This document shows, one piece after another, positions 56,261-64,000 of a stretch of DNA of 64,000 nucleotides. This DNA is from Anaerolineales bacterium. GTDB lineage: Bacteria; Chloroflexota; Anaerolineae; Anaerolineales; UBA11858. The first letter of the stretch is position 1, and the number at the start of each line of letters is the position of its first letter. The DNA is taken from assembly GCA_028278545.1 (NCBI GenBank), contig JANQED010000165.1:1-64000 (forward strand). The letters are read 5' to 3'. A model generated the notes under the pieces. That model was not told where the DNA came from. It did no database searches and worked only from the letters and a program-made list of their open reading frames with translations. Both the position numbers and the translations under genes were made by a program.

Positions 56261-56683
56261 ATGAAGGATGTTGATCTTAAATCCGATTCAAAAGGCCCGG
56301 TTTGGTTTACTGTTTTGAACGCTGAAGGTGGTGTGGATCATTTTCATATGCGAATGGGTACGCGCTCTCGGGTCTGGAGCCCGCCCACGGACGTGTTCGA
56401 GACCGCTGAGGCGGTCGTCATCCGGGTTGAAGTTGCCGGGATGCAGAATGCGGAGTTTTCTATCTCTTTAGATGGACAGATATTATCCATTCATGGGGCC
56501 CGGCTCGATCAACCTGAGCGGCGCGCTTACCATCAAATGGAAATCCGTTTTGGTGAGTTCAGTTCCCAGGTTGAGCTGCATTGGCCCATCGATCACGATG
56601 GCATTGAAGCCAAGTATGAAGATGGCTTTCTGCGAATTACCTTGCCGAAGGCGAAACCGCATCAGGTCGAGATTGGGGAGTAG
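56261..56683 (+). CDS. Hsp20/alpha-crystallin-family small heat-shock protein
   Basis: A 140-residue holdase-type chaperone. The alpha-crystallin domain covers about residues 40-135, beginning PPTDVFETAEAVVIRVEVAGM and ending with the strand DGFLRITLPKAKP. An I-x-I type C-terminal tail is only weakly formed (VEIGE). The stop TAG is immediately followed by the lon ATG, so the two proteins are translationally linked and likely expressed together to deal with misfolded protein. Confidence 0.88.
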   Translation: MKDVDLKSDSKGPVWFTVLNAEGGVDHFHMRMGTRSRVWSPPTDVFETAEAVVIRVEVAGMQNAEFSISLDGQILSIHGARLDQPERRAYHQMEIRFGEFSSQVELHWPIDHDGIEAKYEDGFLRITLPKAKPHQVEIGE

Positions 56684-59290
56684 ATGAGTATGCCTGCTTC
56701 TCGTTGGAATTCAGACTTCATGGAATTGTTGTCGTGGTTTAGTGAAGAGGATACGAATATCGACGATTTTTTGCTCCACCCGATTGTAACCCGGGTTGGT
56801 GGGGACGATGAAAGCCCTGAGGGGGAGATCGACATCCCTCAGGAAAGCGACCAGACCCCGGATGTGCTCCCTATCTTACCGTTGCGCGGGCTGGTGGTAT
56901 ACCCGGAAACGGCAGTGCCATTGACCATTGGTCAGCCCCGTTCCATTCGCTTGATCGATGATGTTGTTTCTGAGGACAACCGCTTGATTGGCCTGGTGGC
57001 CTCTCGCCAGCCTGAATTGGAATCCCCTGGCCCTGATGACCTTTTCTCCGTTGGTTGTGTGGCGACTGTGCATCGTCTGTTGCGCGCCCCTGATGGCACC
57101 ATCCGCCTGTTGGTGCAGGGGATGTCCCGTTTCAGGCTGGGGGAATTCGTCCAGACCGACCCCTATCTGAAGGCCCAGATTGAATTGATCCCCGAGATCG
57201 AAGAAGAAGATTTAGCAGTTGAGGCGATGGCTCGCAATGCCCGCGATCAGTTCGAGCGTATCGCCAATATGATCCCCTCTCTGCCGCGTGAGTTAGTTGA
57301 GTCGGTGCTGTTGTTGGATGACCCTCTGCAAACCGTCTACACCATCGCCAACTTCCAGCGCATTGAACTTGAGCAGGCGCAAGAGCTTTTAGAGTTGGTT
57401 TCGGTCTCTGAGAAGCTGCAAAAGTTGATTGCGCTCCTGGCCCATGAGGCCGAGGTCTTAGAAATCGGGCAGAAAATTCAGAAGGAGGCGCGTTCAGAGA
57501 TCGAGAAGGTCCAGAGGGAATACTTTTTGCGCGAGCAGCTCAAGGCCATCCAACGTGAGCTCGGGGAGAGTGACGAACAAGCTGCCGAGGTGGATGAGTT
57601 CCGGGCTAAGATCGATGAGGCCAAAATGCCCGAGGAGGCCGATAAGCAAGCCCGTCGAGAGCTGGACCGCATGTCGCGGTTGCCAACGGCCGCGGCGGAG
57701 TATGGAGTCATCCGTACTTACCTGGATTGGTTGGTCACCTTGCCCTGGTCGGTTTCGACGGAAGACAACTTGGACATCGCCCATGCTCGTGAGGTGCTGG
57801 ACGAAGATCACTTTGGGCTTGAAGATATCAAAGAGCGCATTTTGGAATTCCTGGCGGTGCGTAAGCTGCGTAAAGAGCGTCTGGAGGAATTCGCCGCAGA
57901 GGATGATCAGTACGACGACGAAATCCGCCGCTTGCGCGAGGGTGTGATCCTTTGTTTTGTCGGCCCCCCGGGAGTAGGCAAGACTTCTCTGGGCCGTTCC
58001 ATCGCCCGTTCCCTGGGGCGCGAGTTCATCCGCATTTCACTGGGCGGTGTGCGTGACGAGGCTGAGATCCGCGGGCATCGCCGCACCTATATTGGGGCGC
58101 TGCCAGGGCGTATTCTGCAGGCCTTGAGGCGGGTAGCCTCCCACAACCCGGTCTTCATGCTTGATGAGATCGATAAACTCTCCCAAGGCTTCCAGGGTGA
58201 TCCGGCATCTGCCCTGTTGGAGGTCTTGGACCCGGAGCAGAATGTCGAGTTCAGGGATCATTACCTGGAGGTGGCCTTTGACCTTTCGGAGGTGATGTTC
58301 ATCACTACGGCCAATCGCCTGGATACCATTCCCAGGCCATTGCTTGACCGTATGGAGGTCATCCAGCTCTCGGGGTACACCGAAGGCGAAAAGAAGGAAA
58401 TTGCCAAGGGATATTTGATCCCGCGCCAACTGCGCGAGAACAGCCTGCGCGAAAACGAGGTCAGCTTCACGGACGAGGCCCTGGAGGAGATCATCCGCTT
58501 TTACACCCGTGAGGCGGGCGTACGCAACCTGGAACGTGAGATTGGGGCAGTTTGCCGCAAAGTTGTTACGCGCATCGCTGAGGGGCAGGGGGATGGCACG
58601 GTCGAAATCACCCCGGAGCGCATTCATGAATTTCTGGGTCGGCAGAAATTCCGTGACATGGAGGAGATCGCCGAACGAACTTCATTGCCGGGCGTCGCCA
58701 CAGGGTTGGCATGGACTCCCACGGGTGGCGATGTGTTGTTCATCGAGGCCACTCGTATGCCTGGTGGGAAAGGGTTCCAACTCACAGGCTCACTGGGCAA
58801 TGTGATGAAAGAATCCGCCAAGGCAGCGTTATCCTTCGTGCGGTCGCGGGCCACGAAACTGGGCCTTGAAGAGGACTTTTTCTCCGACGCAGACTTCCAC
58901 CTGCACATTCCGGCTGGTTCACAGCCTAAAGATGGGCCTTCTGCGGGGGTGACGATGGCTACTGCCTTGGTGTCTCTGGTTTCCGGGCGACCGGTACGCC
59001 CAGATGTGGGCATGACTGGTGAGATCACTCTACGCGGCAAGGTGATGCCTGTTGGTGGTATCAAGGAAAAGGTTCTAGCAGCTCATCGCGCGGGTCTCAA
59101 GACGGTTTTGCTGCCCAAGCGCAATGAGGATGAATTGGAAGATTTGCCCGAGGAAGTTCGTAAGGTGACGGAATTCGTGTTCCTTGATAACGTCGATGAC
59201 GCCATAGAGGTCGCCCTGGAACCCATGCCAAAACCGAAGAAGAAACGGACCAAGAAAGCTGCTCCTGTGAAGGAGGTGCAGGAGCAGTAA
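56684..59290 (+). CDS. lon: ATP-dependent Lon protease
   Basis: An 868-residue LonA-type protease. The N-terminal substrate-recognition domain begins [19 protein letters not shown] at about residue 63, after an unusual acidic extension of about 60 residues. The AAA+ module has Walker A GPPGVGKT at 427-434. The C-terminal Ser-Lys protease has the catalytic serine S753 in [14 protein letters not shown] and the lysine at 794/796 in [12 protein letters not shown]. The start is fixed by the GGGGAG sequence in the end of hsp20. It degrades damaged and regulatory proteins in the cytoplasm. Confidence 0.95.
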   Translation: MSMPASRWNSDFMELLSWFSEEDTNIDDFLLHPIVTRVGGDDESPEGEIDIPQESDQTPDVLPILPLRGLVVYPETAVPLTIGQPRSIRLIDDVVSEDNRLIGLVASRQPELESPGPDDLFSVGCVATVHRLLRAPDGTIRLLVQGMSRFRLGEFVQTDPYLKAQIELIPEIEEEDLAVEAMARNARDQFERIANMIPSLPRELVESVLLLDDPLQTVYTIANFQRIELEQAQELLELVSVSEKLQKLIALLAHEAEVLEIGQKIQKEARSEIEKVQREYFLREQLKAIQRELGESDEQAAEVDEFRAKIDEAKMPEEADKQARRELDRMSRLPTAAAEYGVIRTYLDWLVTLPWSVSTEDNLDIAHAREVLDEDHFGLEDIKERILEFLAVRKLRKERLEEFAAEDDQYDDEIRRLREGVILCFVGPPGVGKTSLGRSIARSLGREFIRISLGGVRDEAEIRGHRRTYIGALPGRILQALRRVASHNPVFMLDEIDKLSQGFQGDPASALLEVLDPEQNVEFRDHYLEVAFDLSEVMFITTANRLDTIPRPLLDRMEVIQLSGYTEGEKKEIAKGYLIPRQLRENSLRENEVSFTDEALEEIIRFYTREAGVRNLEREIGAVCRKVVTRIAEGQGDGTVEITPERIHEFLGRQKFRDMEEIAERTSLPGVATGLAWTPTGGDVLFIEATRMPGGKGFQLTGSLGNVMKESAKAALSFVRSRATKLGLEEDFFSDADFHLHIPAGSQPKDGPSAGVTMATALVSLVSGRPVRPDVGMTGEITLRGKVMPVGGIKEKVLAAHRAGLKTVLLPKRNEDELEDLPEEVRKVTEFVFLDNVDDAIEVALEPMPKPKKKRTKKAAPVKEVQEQ

Positions 59291-59327
59291 ATGAGCGGCA
59301 AAGCTCATTGGCACTATCGGAGAATTT

Positions 59328-59693
59328 ATGCGTAAGGTAATGCTCATTGATGATGATGTTGTGGTCGTAGAACTGTTGAGGACCCTTTTAGAAATGGAAG
59401 GCTACGATGTCATCACGCAATGTGAGGGGGAAGAAATTGTCCAATCCGTTCAGAACCATAAACCGGATGTGGTTTTGATGGATGTTTATTTGAAAACTTC
59501 TCCAGGTGAAGGTGAAGACGGCTTGAAGATGTTAGCCCAGATTCGAGAAAACCCTGACCTTTCAGATACACGGGTGATTATGTCCTCGGGGATCGATTTT
59601 CAGGTTGAGAGCAAAGAATATGGCGCCGATGGATTTTTGCTCAAGCCATATATGCCGGAGGAGCTAATCGATTTGATTAAACAGGTTTCGTAA
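59328..59693 (+). CDS. Single-domain response regulator (CheY-like receiver)
   Basis: A 121-residue stand-alone receiver domain. The acidic pair D8/D9, phosphorylation site D52 (VLMDVYLKT), switch residue S86 and K106 (LLKPY) are all in place. The beta3-alpha3 loop is a few residues longer than in CheY (SPGEGEDGL). No output domain and no adjacent histidine kinase are present, so its partner is unknown. It lies between lon and the PHP-AlbA gene on the same strand. Confidence 0.88.
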   Translation: MRKVMLIDDDVVVVELLRTLLEMEGYDVITQCEGEEIVQSVQNHKPDVVLMDVYLKTSPGEGEDGLKMLAQIRENPDLSDTRVIMSSGIDFQVESKEYGADGFLLKPYMPEELIDLIKQVS

Positions 59694-59758
59694 CTGCTTG
59701 GTTAAGGAATGAATTATTCATCCTTTTATCGGGCGGTTAAGAAGTTAAGAGTGATATA

Positions 59759-61510
59759 GTGACTAAAAGACGTTCCCGTACCACGATGAAGTGGTACACC
59801 ATAGATTTACATTTGCATACTACGGCCTCGAGTGATTATCAACAGGCCAATGTCAGCTATTTAGATATTTTGAGACGGGCGGAAGCGCAGGGCCTGGATA
59901 TCGTTGCCATTACGGATCATAATACCGTGGCGGGTTGCCGCCGCATGCACGAAGAGATTCAGCAATTGGAGATGCTCAAGCGCCTGAACCGGCTTTTGCC
60001 GGAAGAGCAATCCCGCCTTGATGAATATCACCGCTTGTTAGACCGGGTGATGGTATTGCCAGGGTTTGAATTTACGGCCACCTTTGGGTTTCATGTTTTG
60101 GGGGTTTTCTCTCCTGATAAGCCCTTACGCGAGATCGAGCACATTTTGCTGGACCTCAACATCCCGGCAGACCAATTGGATGAGGGCTCTGTAACCGTCG
60201 GGGCCAGCGCGGATGTTCTGACTGCCTATGAAAAGATCAATGCTGCGGGCGGTCTGGCGATTGCTGCCCATGCTAACTCGAACAACGGCGTAGCTATGCG
60301 AGGTTTCCGCTTTGGCGGACAGACCAAGATCGCCTATACCCAAGACCCAAACTTACATGCCCTGGAAGTGACCGATCTGGATCGCAAAGGGCGTTATAGC
60401 ACGGCAAGTTTTTTCAACGGCACCAAGCCTGAATACCCCCGCCGCATGCACTGTATTCAGGGTTCTGACGCCCATCGTTTGGAGAAAGACCCCAACCGGC
60501 GTAAGAACTTGGGGGTTGGTGACCGGGCGACCGATGTGCGCCTGCCCGAACTGTCGTTCGAAGCCTTGAAAGAGCTCTTCAATGGCAATGACTTCGCTCG
60601 CACTCGCCCGCACCGGCACAAGGCGGAGCCGGCCTTTGATTTCGTCCAGGCTGCCCGGGAGGAAGGCGCCAACATCGTTCAAGATTTCCATGAGAGCATG
60701 ACAGTGCGCGGCGGGAAACTCTACGCCGTCATTGCCGATGTGTGCGCCTTTGCCAATACCAATGGCGGCACAATTTATATCGGCATGAGCCGCAATCCCA
60801 AGAGGGGTGTAGAAGGTTTGGCTTCGGTCAACCAGGAGATCGCTCGCCTGGTGAAGGAGATCAGCGACCGCATCAGCCCAGAATTGGTCTGCAACATCGA
60901 TGGGCACAAGTTCCGCGGCAAGAATATCATCCGCGTGCTAGTGCCCCGAGGAGATGATCCCCCATATGCGGTGGATGACAGCAAAATCTATTTGCGCACC
61001 GAAGCCGAAACGGGGATGGCGGTGCGGGATGAAATCGTCGAGTTGGTTTTGCGGGGTCAACCTGACCGGCATAGAGAGGAACTTGTCTCCCTGCCCGAGG
61101 GAGATGGCAAGCCGGTCCCCGTCCCTCAGGCCGGGGTGGAAGTCGAGCCGCAGGTCCCCCCGCGAACTGGGGTGGAGATTGTCACCGTTGAGGAGCGTCA
61201 GGGCGTCCGTTATTACACCGTGCGTGACCTGCGCAATAACAACGTTGTCAAAAATGTGACTCGCAAATCCGCTCGTAAGTTGTGGCATTATGCCGTCACA
61301 CAGTATGATAAAGTCTCCAAGGACCCTCAGGCCGGGGTCAATTGGCATGGCGATTTGGGAATGTTGGGCCGTCAAAAGATTGGCAACTTCAGCCGCTATG
61401 ATCTGATCCAGCGGGATGCTAAAGGCCAATATCGTTTCTACTTTGGCGTCACCGAGGACGGCATCGACGAGAACTGGCAGCAAGTTATTGGAAATAACAG
61501 CGAGGATTGA
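59759..61510 (+). CDS. PHP-domain phosphoesterase fused to an AlbA/Schlafen-type ATP-binding domain
   Basis: A 583-residue protein. The N-terminal PHP metal-dependent phosphoesterase domain has the first motif [11 protein letters not shown] (H18, H20), AITDHNT and [10 protein letters not shown]. The middle domain (about 300-430) matches the AlbA_2/Schlafen-like divergent AAA domain: [11 protein letters not shown], then [13 protein letters not shown] and [14 protein letters not shown]. The C-terminal 100 residues hold [22 protein letters not shown], possibly nucleic-acid binding. The start is GTG at 59759; an ATG ten codons in lacks a ribosome-binding site. Nucleic-acid or nucleotide processing is likely, the exact role unknown. 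Confidence 0.8.
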   Translation: MTKRRSRTTMKWYTIDLHLHTTASSDYQQANVSYLDILRRAEAQGLDIVAITDHNTVAGCRRMHEEIQQLEMLKRLNRLLPEEQSRLDEYHRLLDRVMVLPGFEFTATFGFHVLGVFSPDKPLREIEHILLDLNIPADQLDEGSVTVGASADVLTAYEKINAAGGLAIAAHANSNNGVAMRGFRFGGQTKIAYTQDPNLHALEVTDLDRKGRYSTASFFNGTKPEYPRRMHCIQGSDAHRLEKDPNRRKNLGVGDRATDVRLPELSFEALKELFNGNDFARTRPHRHKAEPAFDFVQAAREEGANIVQDFHESMTVRGGKLYAVIADVCAFANTNGGTIYIGMSRNPKRGVEGLASVNQEIARLVKEISDRISPELVCNIDGHKFRGKNIIRVLVPRGDDPPYAVDDSKIYLRTEAETGMAVRDEIVELVLRGQPDRHREELVSLPEGDGKPVPVPQAGVEVEPQVPPRTGVEIVTVEERQGVRYYTVRDLRNNNVVKNVTRKSARKLWHYAVTQYDKVSKDPQAGVNWHGDLGMLGRQKIGNFSRYDLIQRDAKGQYRFYFGVTEDGIDENWQQVIGNNSED

Positions 61511-61512
61511 GT

Positions 61513-62016
61513 ATGGCGCTGCGTTTTGCTGTCCTCACAGTATCGGATCGCTCCGCGCGCGGCGAGCGGCCGGATACCTCCGGCCCGAAACTGAAGGAGA
61601 AGGTCGTGGCGCAGGGGTGGGAGGTCCTGCGGGAGGATATCGTCCCTGATGACCTGCTGCTTTTGCAGGACACCCTGACCCAATGGGCGGATTGGCGTCG
61701 TTTTGACGTGATCCTGACCACCGGAGGGACGGGATTCGCCCCCAGGGATGTCACCCCTGAGGCTACCCAGGCCGTAATCGAACGCCCTGCACCGGGGTTG
61801 GCCGAGGCCATGCGGGCCGAGAGCCTGAAGATCACCCCTCACGCCATGCTATCACGAGGTGCTGCCGGCATCCGTGGCTGCACTTTGATCGTCAATCTGC
61901 CTGGCAGCCCCAAGGCTGCTCTGGAGAATCTGGATGTGCTCATCCCCGTGCTGCCCCACGCGGTGCAGTTATTGAGCGAAGATGCCGGGGCTGAGGCCGG
62001 ACATCAATTCGATTAA
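61513..62016 (+). CDS. Molybdenum cofactor biosynthesis protein (MogA/MoaB family)
   Basis: A 167-residue MoCF-domain protein that adenylylates molybdopterin before metal insertion. The signatures TVSDRSARGERPDTSGPKL, TTGGTGFAPRDVTPEAT and NLPGSPKAALENLD are complete. The ATG at 61513 is preferred to an in-frame TTG at 61507 because GAGG lies about 6 bases upstream. It starts at the stop of the PHP-AlbA gene, so they are co-transcribed. No other moa/moe genes are nearby. Confidence 0.9.
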   Translation: MALRFAVLTVSDRSARGERPDTSGPKLKEKVVAQGWEVLREDIVPDDLLLLQDTLTQWADWRRFDVILTTGGTGFAPRDVTPEATQAVIERPAPGLAEAMRAESLKITPHAMLSRGAAGIRGCTLIVNLPGSPKAALENLDVLIPVLPHAVQLLSEDAGAEAGHQFD

Positions 62017-62036
62017 CCCCGCGGAATTGATGAAAA

Positions 62037-62079
62037 GGGGCTGCGAGCGGCGCTTTGCGCCAACTCGCGGCCTCTTTTT
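62037..62079 (+). terminator. Intrinsic terminator after mogA/moaB
   Basis: A stem of GGCTGCGAG and CTCGCGGCC (one T-G pair) with an inner GGCGC/GCGCC hairpin, followed by TCTTTTT. It ends the plus-strand stress and cofactor gene group; 80 bp of spacer to the convergent trpB follow. Confidence 0.75.
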
Positions 62080-62158
62080 GCTGGGAACCCCTCTCCCTGG
62101 AAAATGAAAAACTGACTTTCATTCCATATTAAATCCGGGGTGTGACATGTCTATGGCC

Positions 62159-63523
62159 TTATAAGCTCACCTGGGGGATATGCTCCAAGGCCTGCTCAAT
62201 GGCCTCCTGGGGGTATTCGTAGTCCGCTAGCTCGCCGCTCAAATAGGCCTGATAAGCGGACAAATCGAAGTGCCCGTGCCCAGACAGGTTGAAGAGGATC
62301 ACTCTCTTTTCTCCCTTAGCCTTGGCATCCAGCGCCTCGTCGATGGCGACCCGCACTGCGTGGGCTGTCTCCGGGGCAGGGATAATGCCCTCGGTTTGAG
62401 CGAACATCATCGCCCCCTCGAAGGTAGCCAGTTGGTGGGTAGCGACGGCTTCGATATACCCGGCGTCATACAGTGCGCAAATGCTGGGGGCCATACCGTG
62501 ATATCGCAGTCCGCCAGCATGTATGGGGGGCGGGACGAAAGTATGCCCAAGAGTAAACATCTTGACGATGGGGGCCATTTTGGCCGTGTCGCCGTAATCG
62601 AAAGCGTAGGGGCCTTTGGTCAGCGTTGGGGTGGCTGTCGGTTCCACGGCTACAAATCGAGTGTCTTTTCCGTTGGTGAGATTCTCTCGCAGGAAAGGAT
62701 AAGCGATCCCGGCGAAGTTAGAGCCGCCGCCGACACACCCGACAACCACGTCGGGGTATTCATCAGCCAGGTCCATCTGTTTGATGGCCTCCTCGCCGAT
62801 CACGCTTTGATGCATCAGTACGTGATTGAGCACTGAGCCCAGGCTATATTTTTTGCTGCCCTCGGAGGTGGCCGCCGCTTCGACGGCTTCAGAGATGGCG
62901 ATGCCCAAAGAGCCCGGGCTTTCCGGGTCATCGGCGAGGATTGCCTGACCAAATTGGGTGTGATTGGTGGGGCTGGCGAACACTTCTGCCCCATAAGTTT
63001 CCATCAACACCCGGCGGTAGGGTTTCTGCTGATAGGATACTTTGACCATGTATACCTCTAAGGGCAGGTCAAAGAAGTTGCAGGCCAGGGAGAGCGCCGA
63101 TCCCCATTGTCCGGCACCGGTTTCGGTGGTCAGCGCTCCCGTCCCGCCAACTTTGTTGTAGAAAGCCTGGGCCACAGCCGTGTTGGGTTTGTGACTGCCC
63201 GAGGGGGATACCCCTTCGTGCTTGAAGTAGATATGTGCGGGCGTATCCAGTGCTTTTTCCAGACGGCGAGCGCGGATGAGGGGAGTAGGCCGCCAAAGTT
63301 TGTATATCTCGCGCACTTCCTCGGGAATGTCGATGTAGCGTTCGGTGCTGACTTCTTGCAGGATCAGTTCCATGGGGAAGAGCACTCCCAAGAAATCAGG
63401 TGTCACCGGCTCTTGGGTCTGCGGGTGTAAAACTGGGGTGGGCGGCACCGGCGAATCGGCGTTGATGTTGTACCAGGCTTTAGGCAGGTCGGTTTCGTTG
63501 AGGGTGAATTTTGTTTGAGACAT
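62159..63523 (-). CDS. trpB: Tryptophan synthase beta chain, TrpB2 type
   Basis: A 454-residue TrpB2-class enzyme that joins indole and serine. The PLP lysine is K112 in SGSHKPNTA, the glycine-rich phosphate loop is [12 protein letters not shown], and the long N-terminal region and extra loops distinguish it from TrpB1. TrpB2 proteins usually act without a TrpA partner, salvaging free indole; no trpA is in the window. It lies 75 bp after trpS, forming a small tryptophan-related pair. Confidence 0.92.
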   Translation of the reverse strand: MSQTKFTLNETDLPKAWYNINADSPVPPTPVLHPQTQEPVTPDFLGVLFPMELILQEVSTERYIDIPEEVREIYKLWRPTPLIRARRLEKALDTPAHIYFKHEGVSPSGSHKPNTAVAQAFYNKVGGTGALTTETGAGQWGSALSLACNFFDLPLEVYMVKVSYQQKPYRRVLMETYGAEVFASPTNHTQFGQAILADDPESPGSLGIAISEAVEAAATSEGSKKYSLGSVLNHVLMHQSVIGEEAIKQMDLADEYPDVVVGCVGGGSNFAGIAYPFLRENLTNGKDTRFVAVEPTATPTLTKGPYAFDYGDTAKMAPIVKMFTLGHTFVPPPIHAGGLRYHGMAPSICALYDAGYIEAVATHQLATFEGAMMFAQTEGIIPAPETAHAVRVAIDEALDAKAKGEKRVILFNLSGHGHFDLSAYQAYLSGELADYEYPQEAIEQALEHIPQVSL

Positions 63524-63598
63524 TTTTCTTCTCCTTAGATGATAGAGTGGCCAAGTGGGGCTTTTCCTGCAAAGTGAGTCTCACCTGGCCGTGTGGAT

Positions 63599-64000
63599 TT
63601 ATACCAGTGCCAGGCCGCGCACGGGTTCAATACCTGGTGTGGTTTTTGTGAAGGCATAGCTGGGCAGCCCCATCGCTTCGCGCACCAAAAAGATCGTCTC
63701 TTGCGCGTCAGCGCGCATACGATGGGTCCCTTGAGATAAGATATCGTTCACCAGGTCAGGATCACGCTCAAACTGAGCCCGACGTGCCCGGATCGGGTCG
63801 AGGAAAGCGTTCAGGACGCGCGCCAACTCCTTCTTGACTTCTACATCCCCGACTTTCCCTCGGCGGTATCGATCTTTGAGTGCCTGGAATTGGTCGAGGT
63901 CGGGGTTAAAAGCCTCATGGAGGGTGAACACGGGGTTGTCTTCCACTCGCCCAGGCGTATCGGCGCTGAGACGGCCTGGGTCAGTGTACATCCCCATGAC
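63599..64000 (-). CDS. trpS: Tryptophanyl-tRNA synthetase, C-terminal part (cut by window edge)
   Basis: The 3' 134 codons of a class I TrpRS; the gene continues beyond the window. The visible part starts within VMGMYTDPGRL, just after the expected KMSKS loop, and includes the DLVNDILSQGTHRMRADAQETI anticodon-binding helices near the C-terminus. The final 25 residues are longer than in many TrpRS. It is transcribed ahead of trpB2. Confidence 0.85.
   Translation of the reverse strand, partial: VMGMYTDPGRLSADTPGRVEDNPVFTLHEAFNPDLDQFQALKDRYRRGKVGDVEVKKELARVLNAFLDPIRARRAQFERDPDLVNDILSQGTHRMRADAQETIFLVREAMGLPSYAFTKTTPGIEPVRGLALV

Overview
The window looks like a chromosomal segment of an anaerobic or facultative member of the Chloroflexota (Anaerolineae-like). 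This is an inference from the overall gene style: a TrpB2-type tryptophan synthase, Opp-type transporters beside corrinoid and iron-sulfur flavoproteins, a fused AroK-AroB, and short dispersed palindromes placed just behind stop codons. No rRNA, tRNA, CRISPR array, transposase or phage gene was seen.

Layout. (1) 146-19149, minus strand: a 19 kb run of 19 tightly packed genes. It opens with an Lrp/AsnC regulator, whose promoter is straddled by inverted repeats. The run then encodes a membrane protein, two iron-sulfur flavoproteins, a ferredoxin-nitroreductase, a corrinoid protein with a UroD-type methyltransferase, an oligopeptide-type substrate-binding lipoprotein, a GyrI-like fragment, a DUF917 protein, an isochorismatase-like hydrolase, an arginine:glycine-type amidinotransferase, a trimethylamine-dehydrogenase-type flavoprotein, ornithine aminotransferase, a cyclic-2,3-diphosphoglycerate-synthetase-like GTPase and OppBCDF. 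It reads as one catabolic unit for an N-methylated and/or guanidino compound; the substrate is not known. (2) 19319-26562: serC (minus), then 8-oxoguanine deaminase, a GlcD-GlcF fusion and a PucR regulator (plus), probably purine-related catabolism. (3) 26682-40719, plus: one branched-chain amino acid operon, ilvD-B-N-C, leuA, a small repeat protein, leuC-D, cimA, leuB, ilvE, followed by pheA. Isoleucine can start from citramalate, and no threonine deaminase is present. (4) 50165-40786, minus: the complete shikimate pathway plus chorismate mutase, prephenate dehydrogenase and an aminotransferase (aroH, aroF, tyrA, aroA, aroE, aminotransferase, aroC, aroKB, aroQ). (5) 50239-55754, minus: a MacB/FtsX-type exporter whose ATPase subunit is a double ATPase fused to a cyclic-nucleotide-binding-like domain, and an ECF-S-like membrane protein. 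(6) 56261-62016, plus: hsp20, lon, a single-domain response regulator, a PHP-AlbA fusion and mogA/moaB. (7) 62159-64000, minus: trpB2 and the 3' part of trpS.

The most striking result is regulatory. Both amino-acid biosynthetic operons begin with what look like classical ribosome-mediated transcription attenuators. The ilv operon has a 41-codon leader ORF in which 14 of residues 2-21 are Leu, Val or Ile. It is followed by mutually exclusive 1:2, 2:3 and 3:4 pairings and an intrinsic terminator. The aro operon has a 27-codon leader ORF with FFNYYYFY at residues 9-16. It is probably translated leaderless from a near-consensus promoter and is also followed by antiterminator and terminator pairings. 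Other points of interest are a palindromic repeat inserted in frame in aroE, a small internally repeated protein inside the leu genes, and a TMADH-family enzyme whose aromatic substrate bowl has been replaced by acidic residues.
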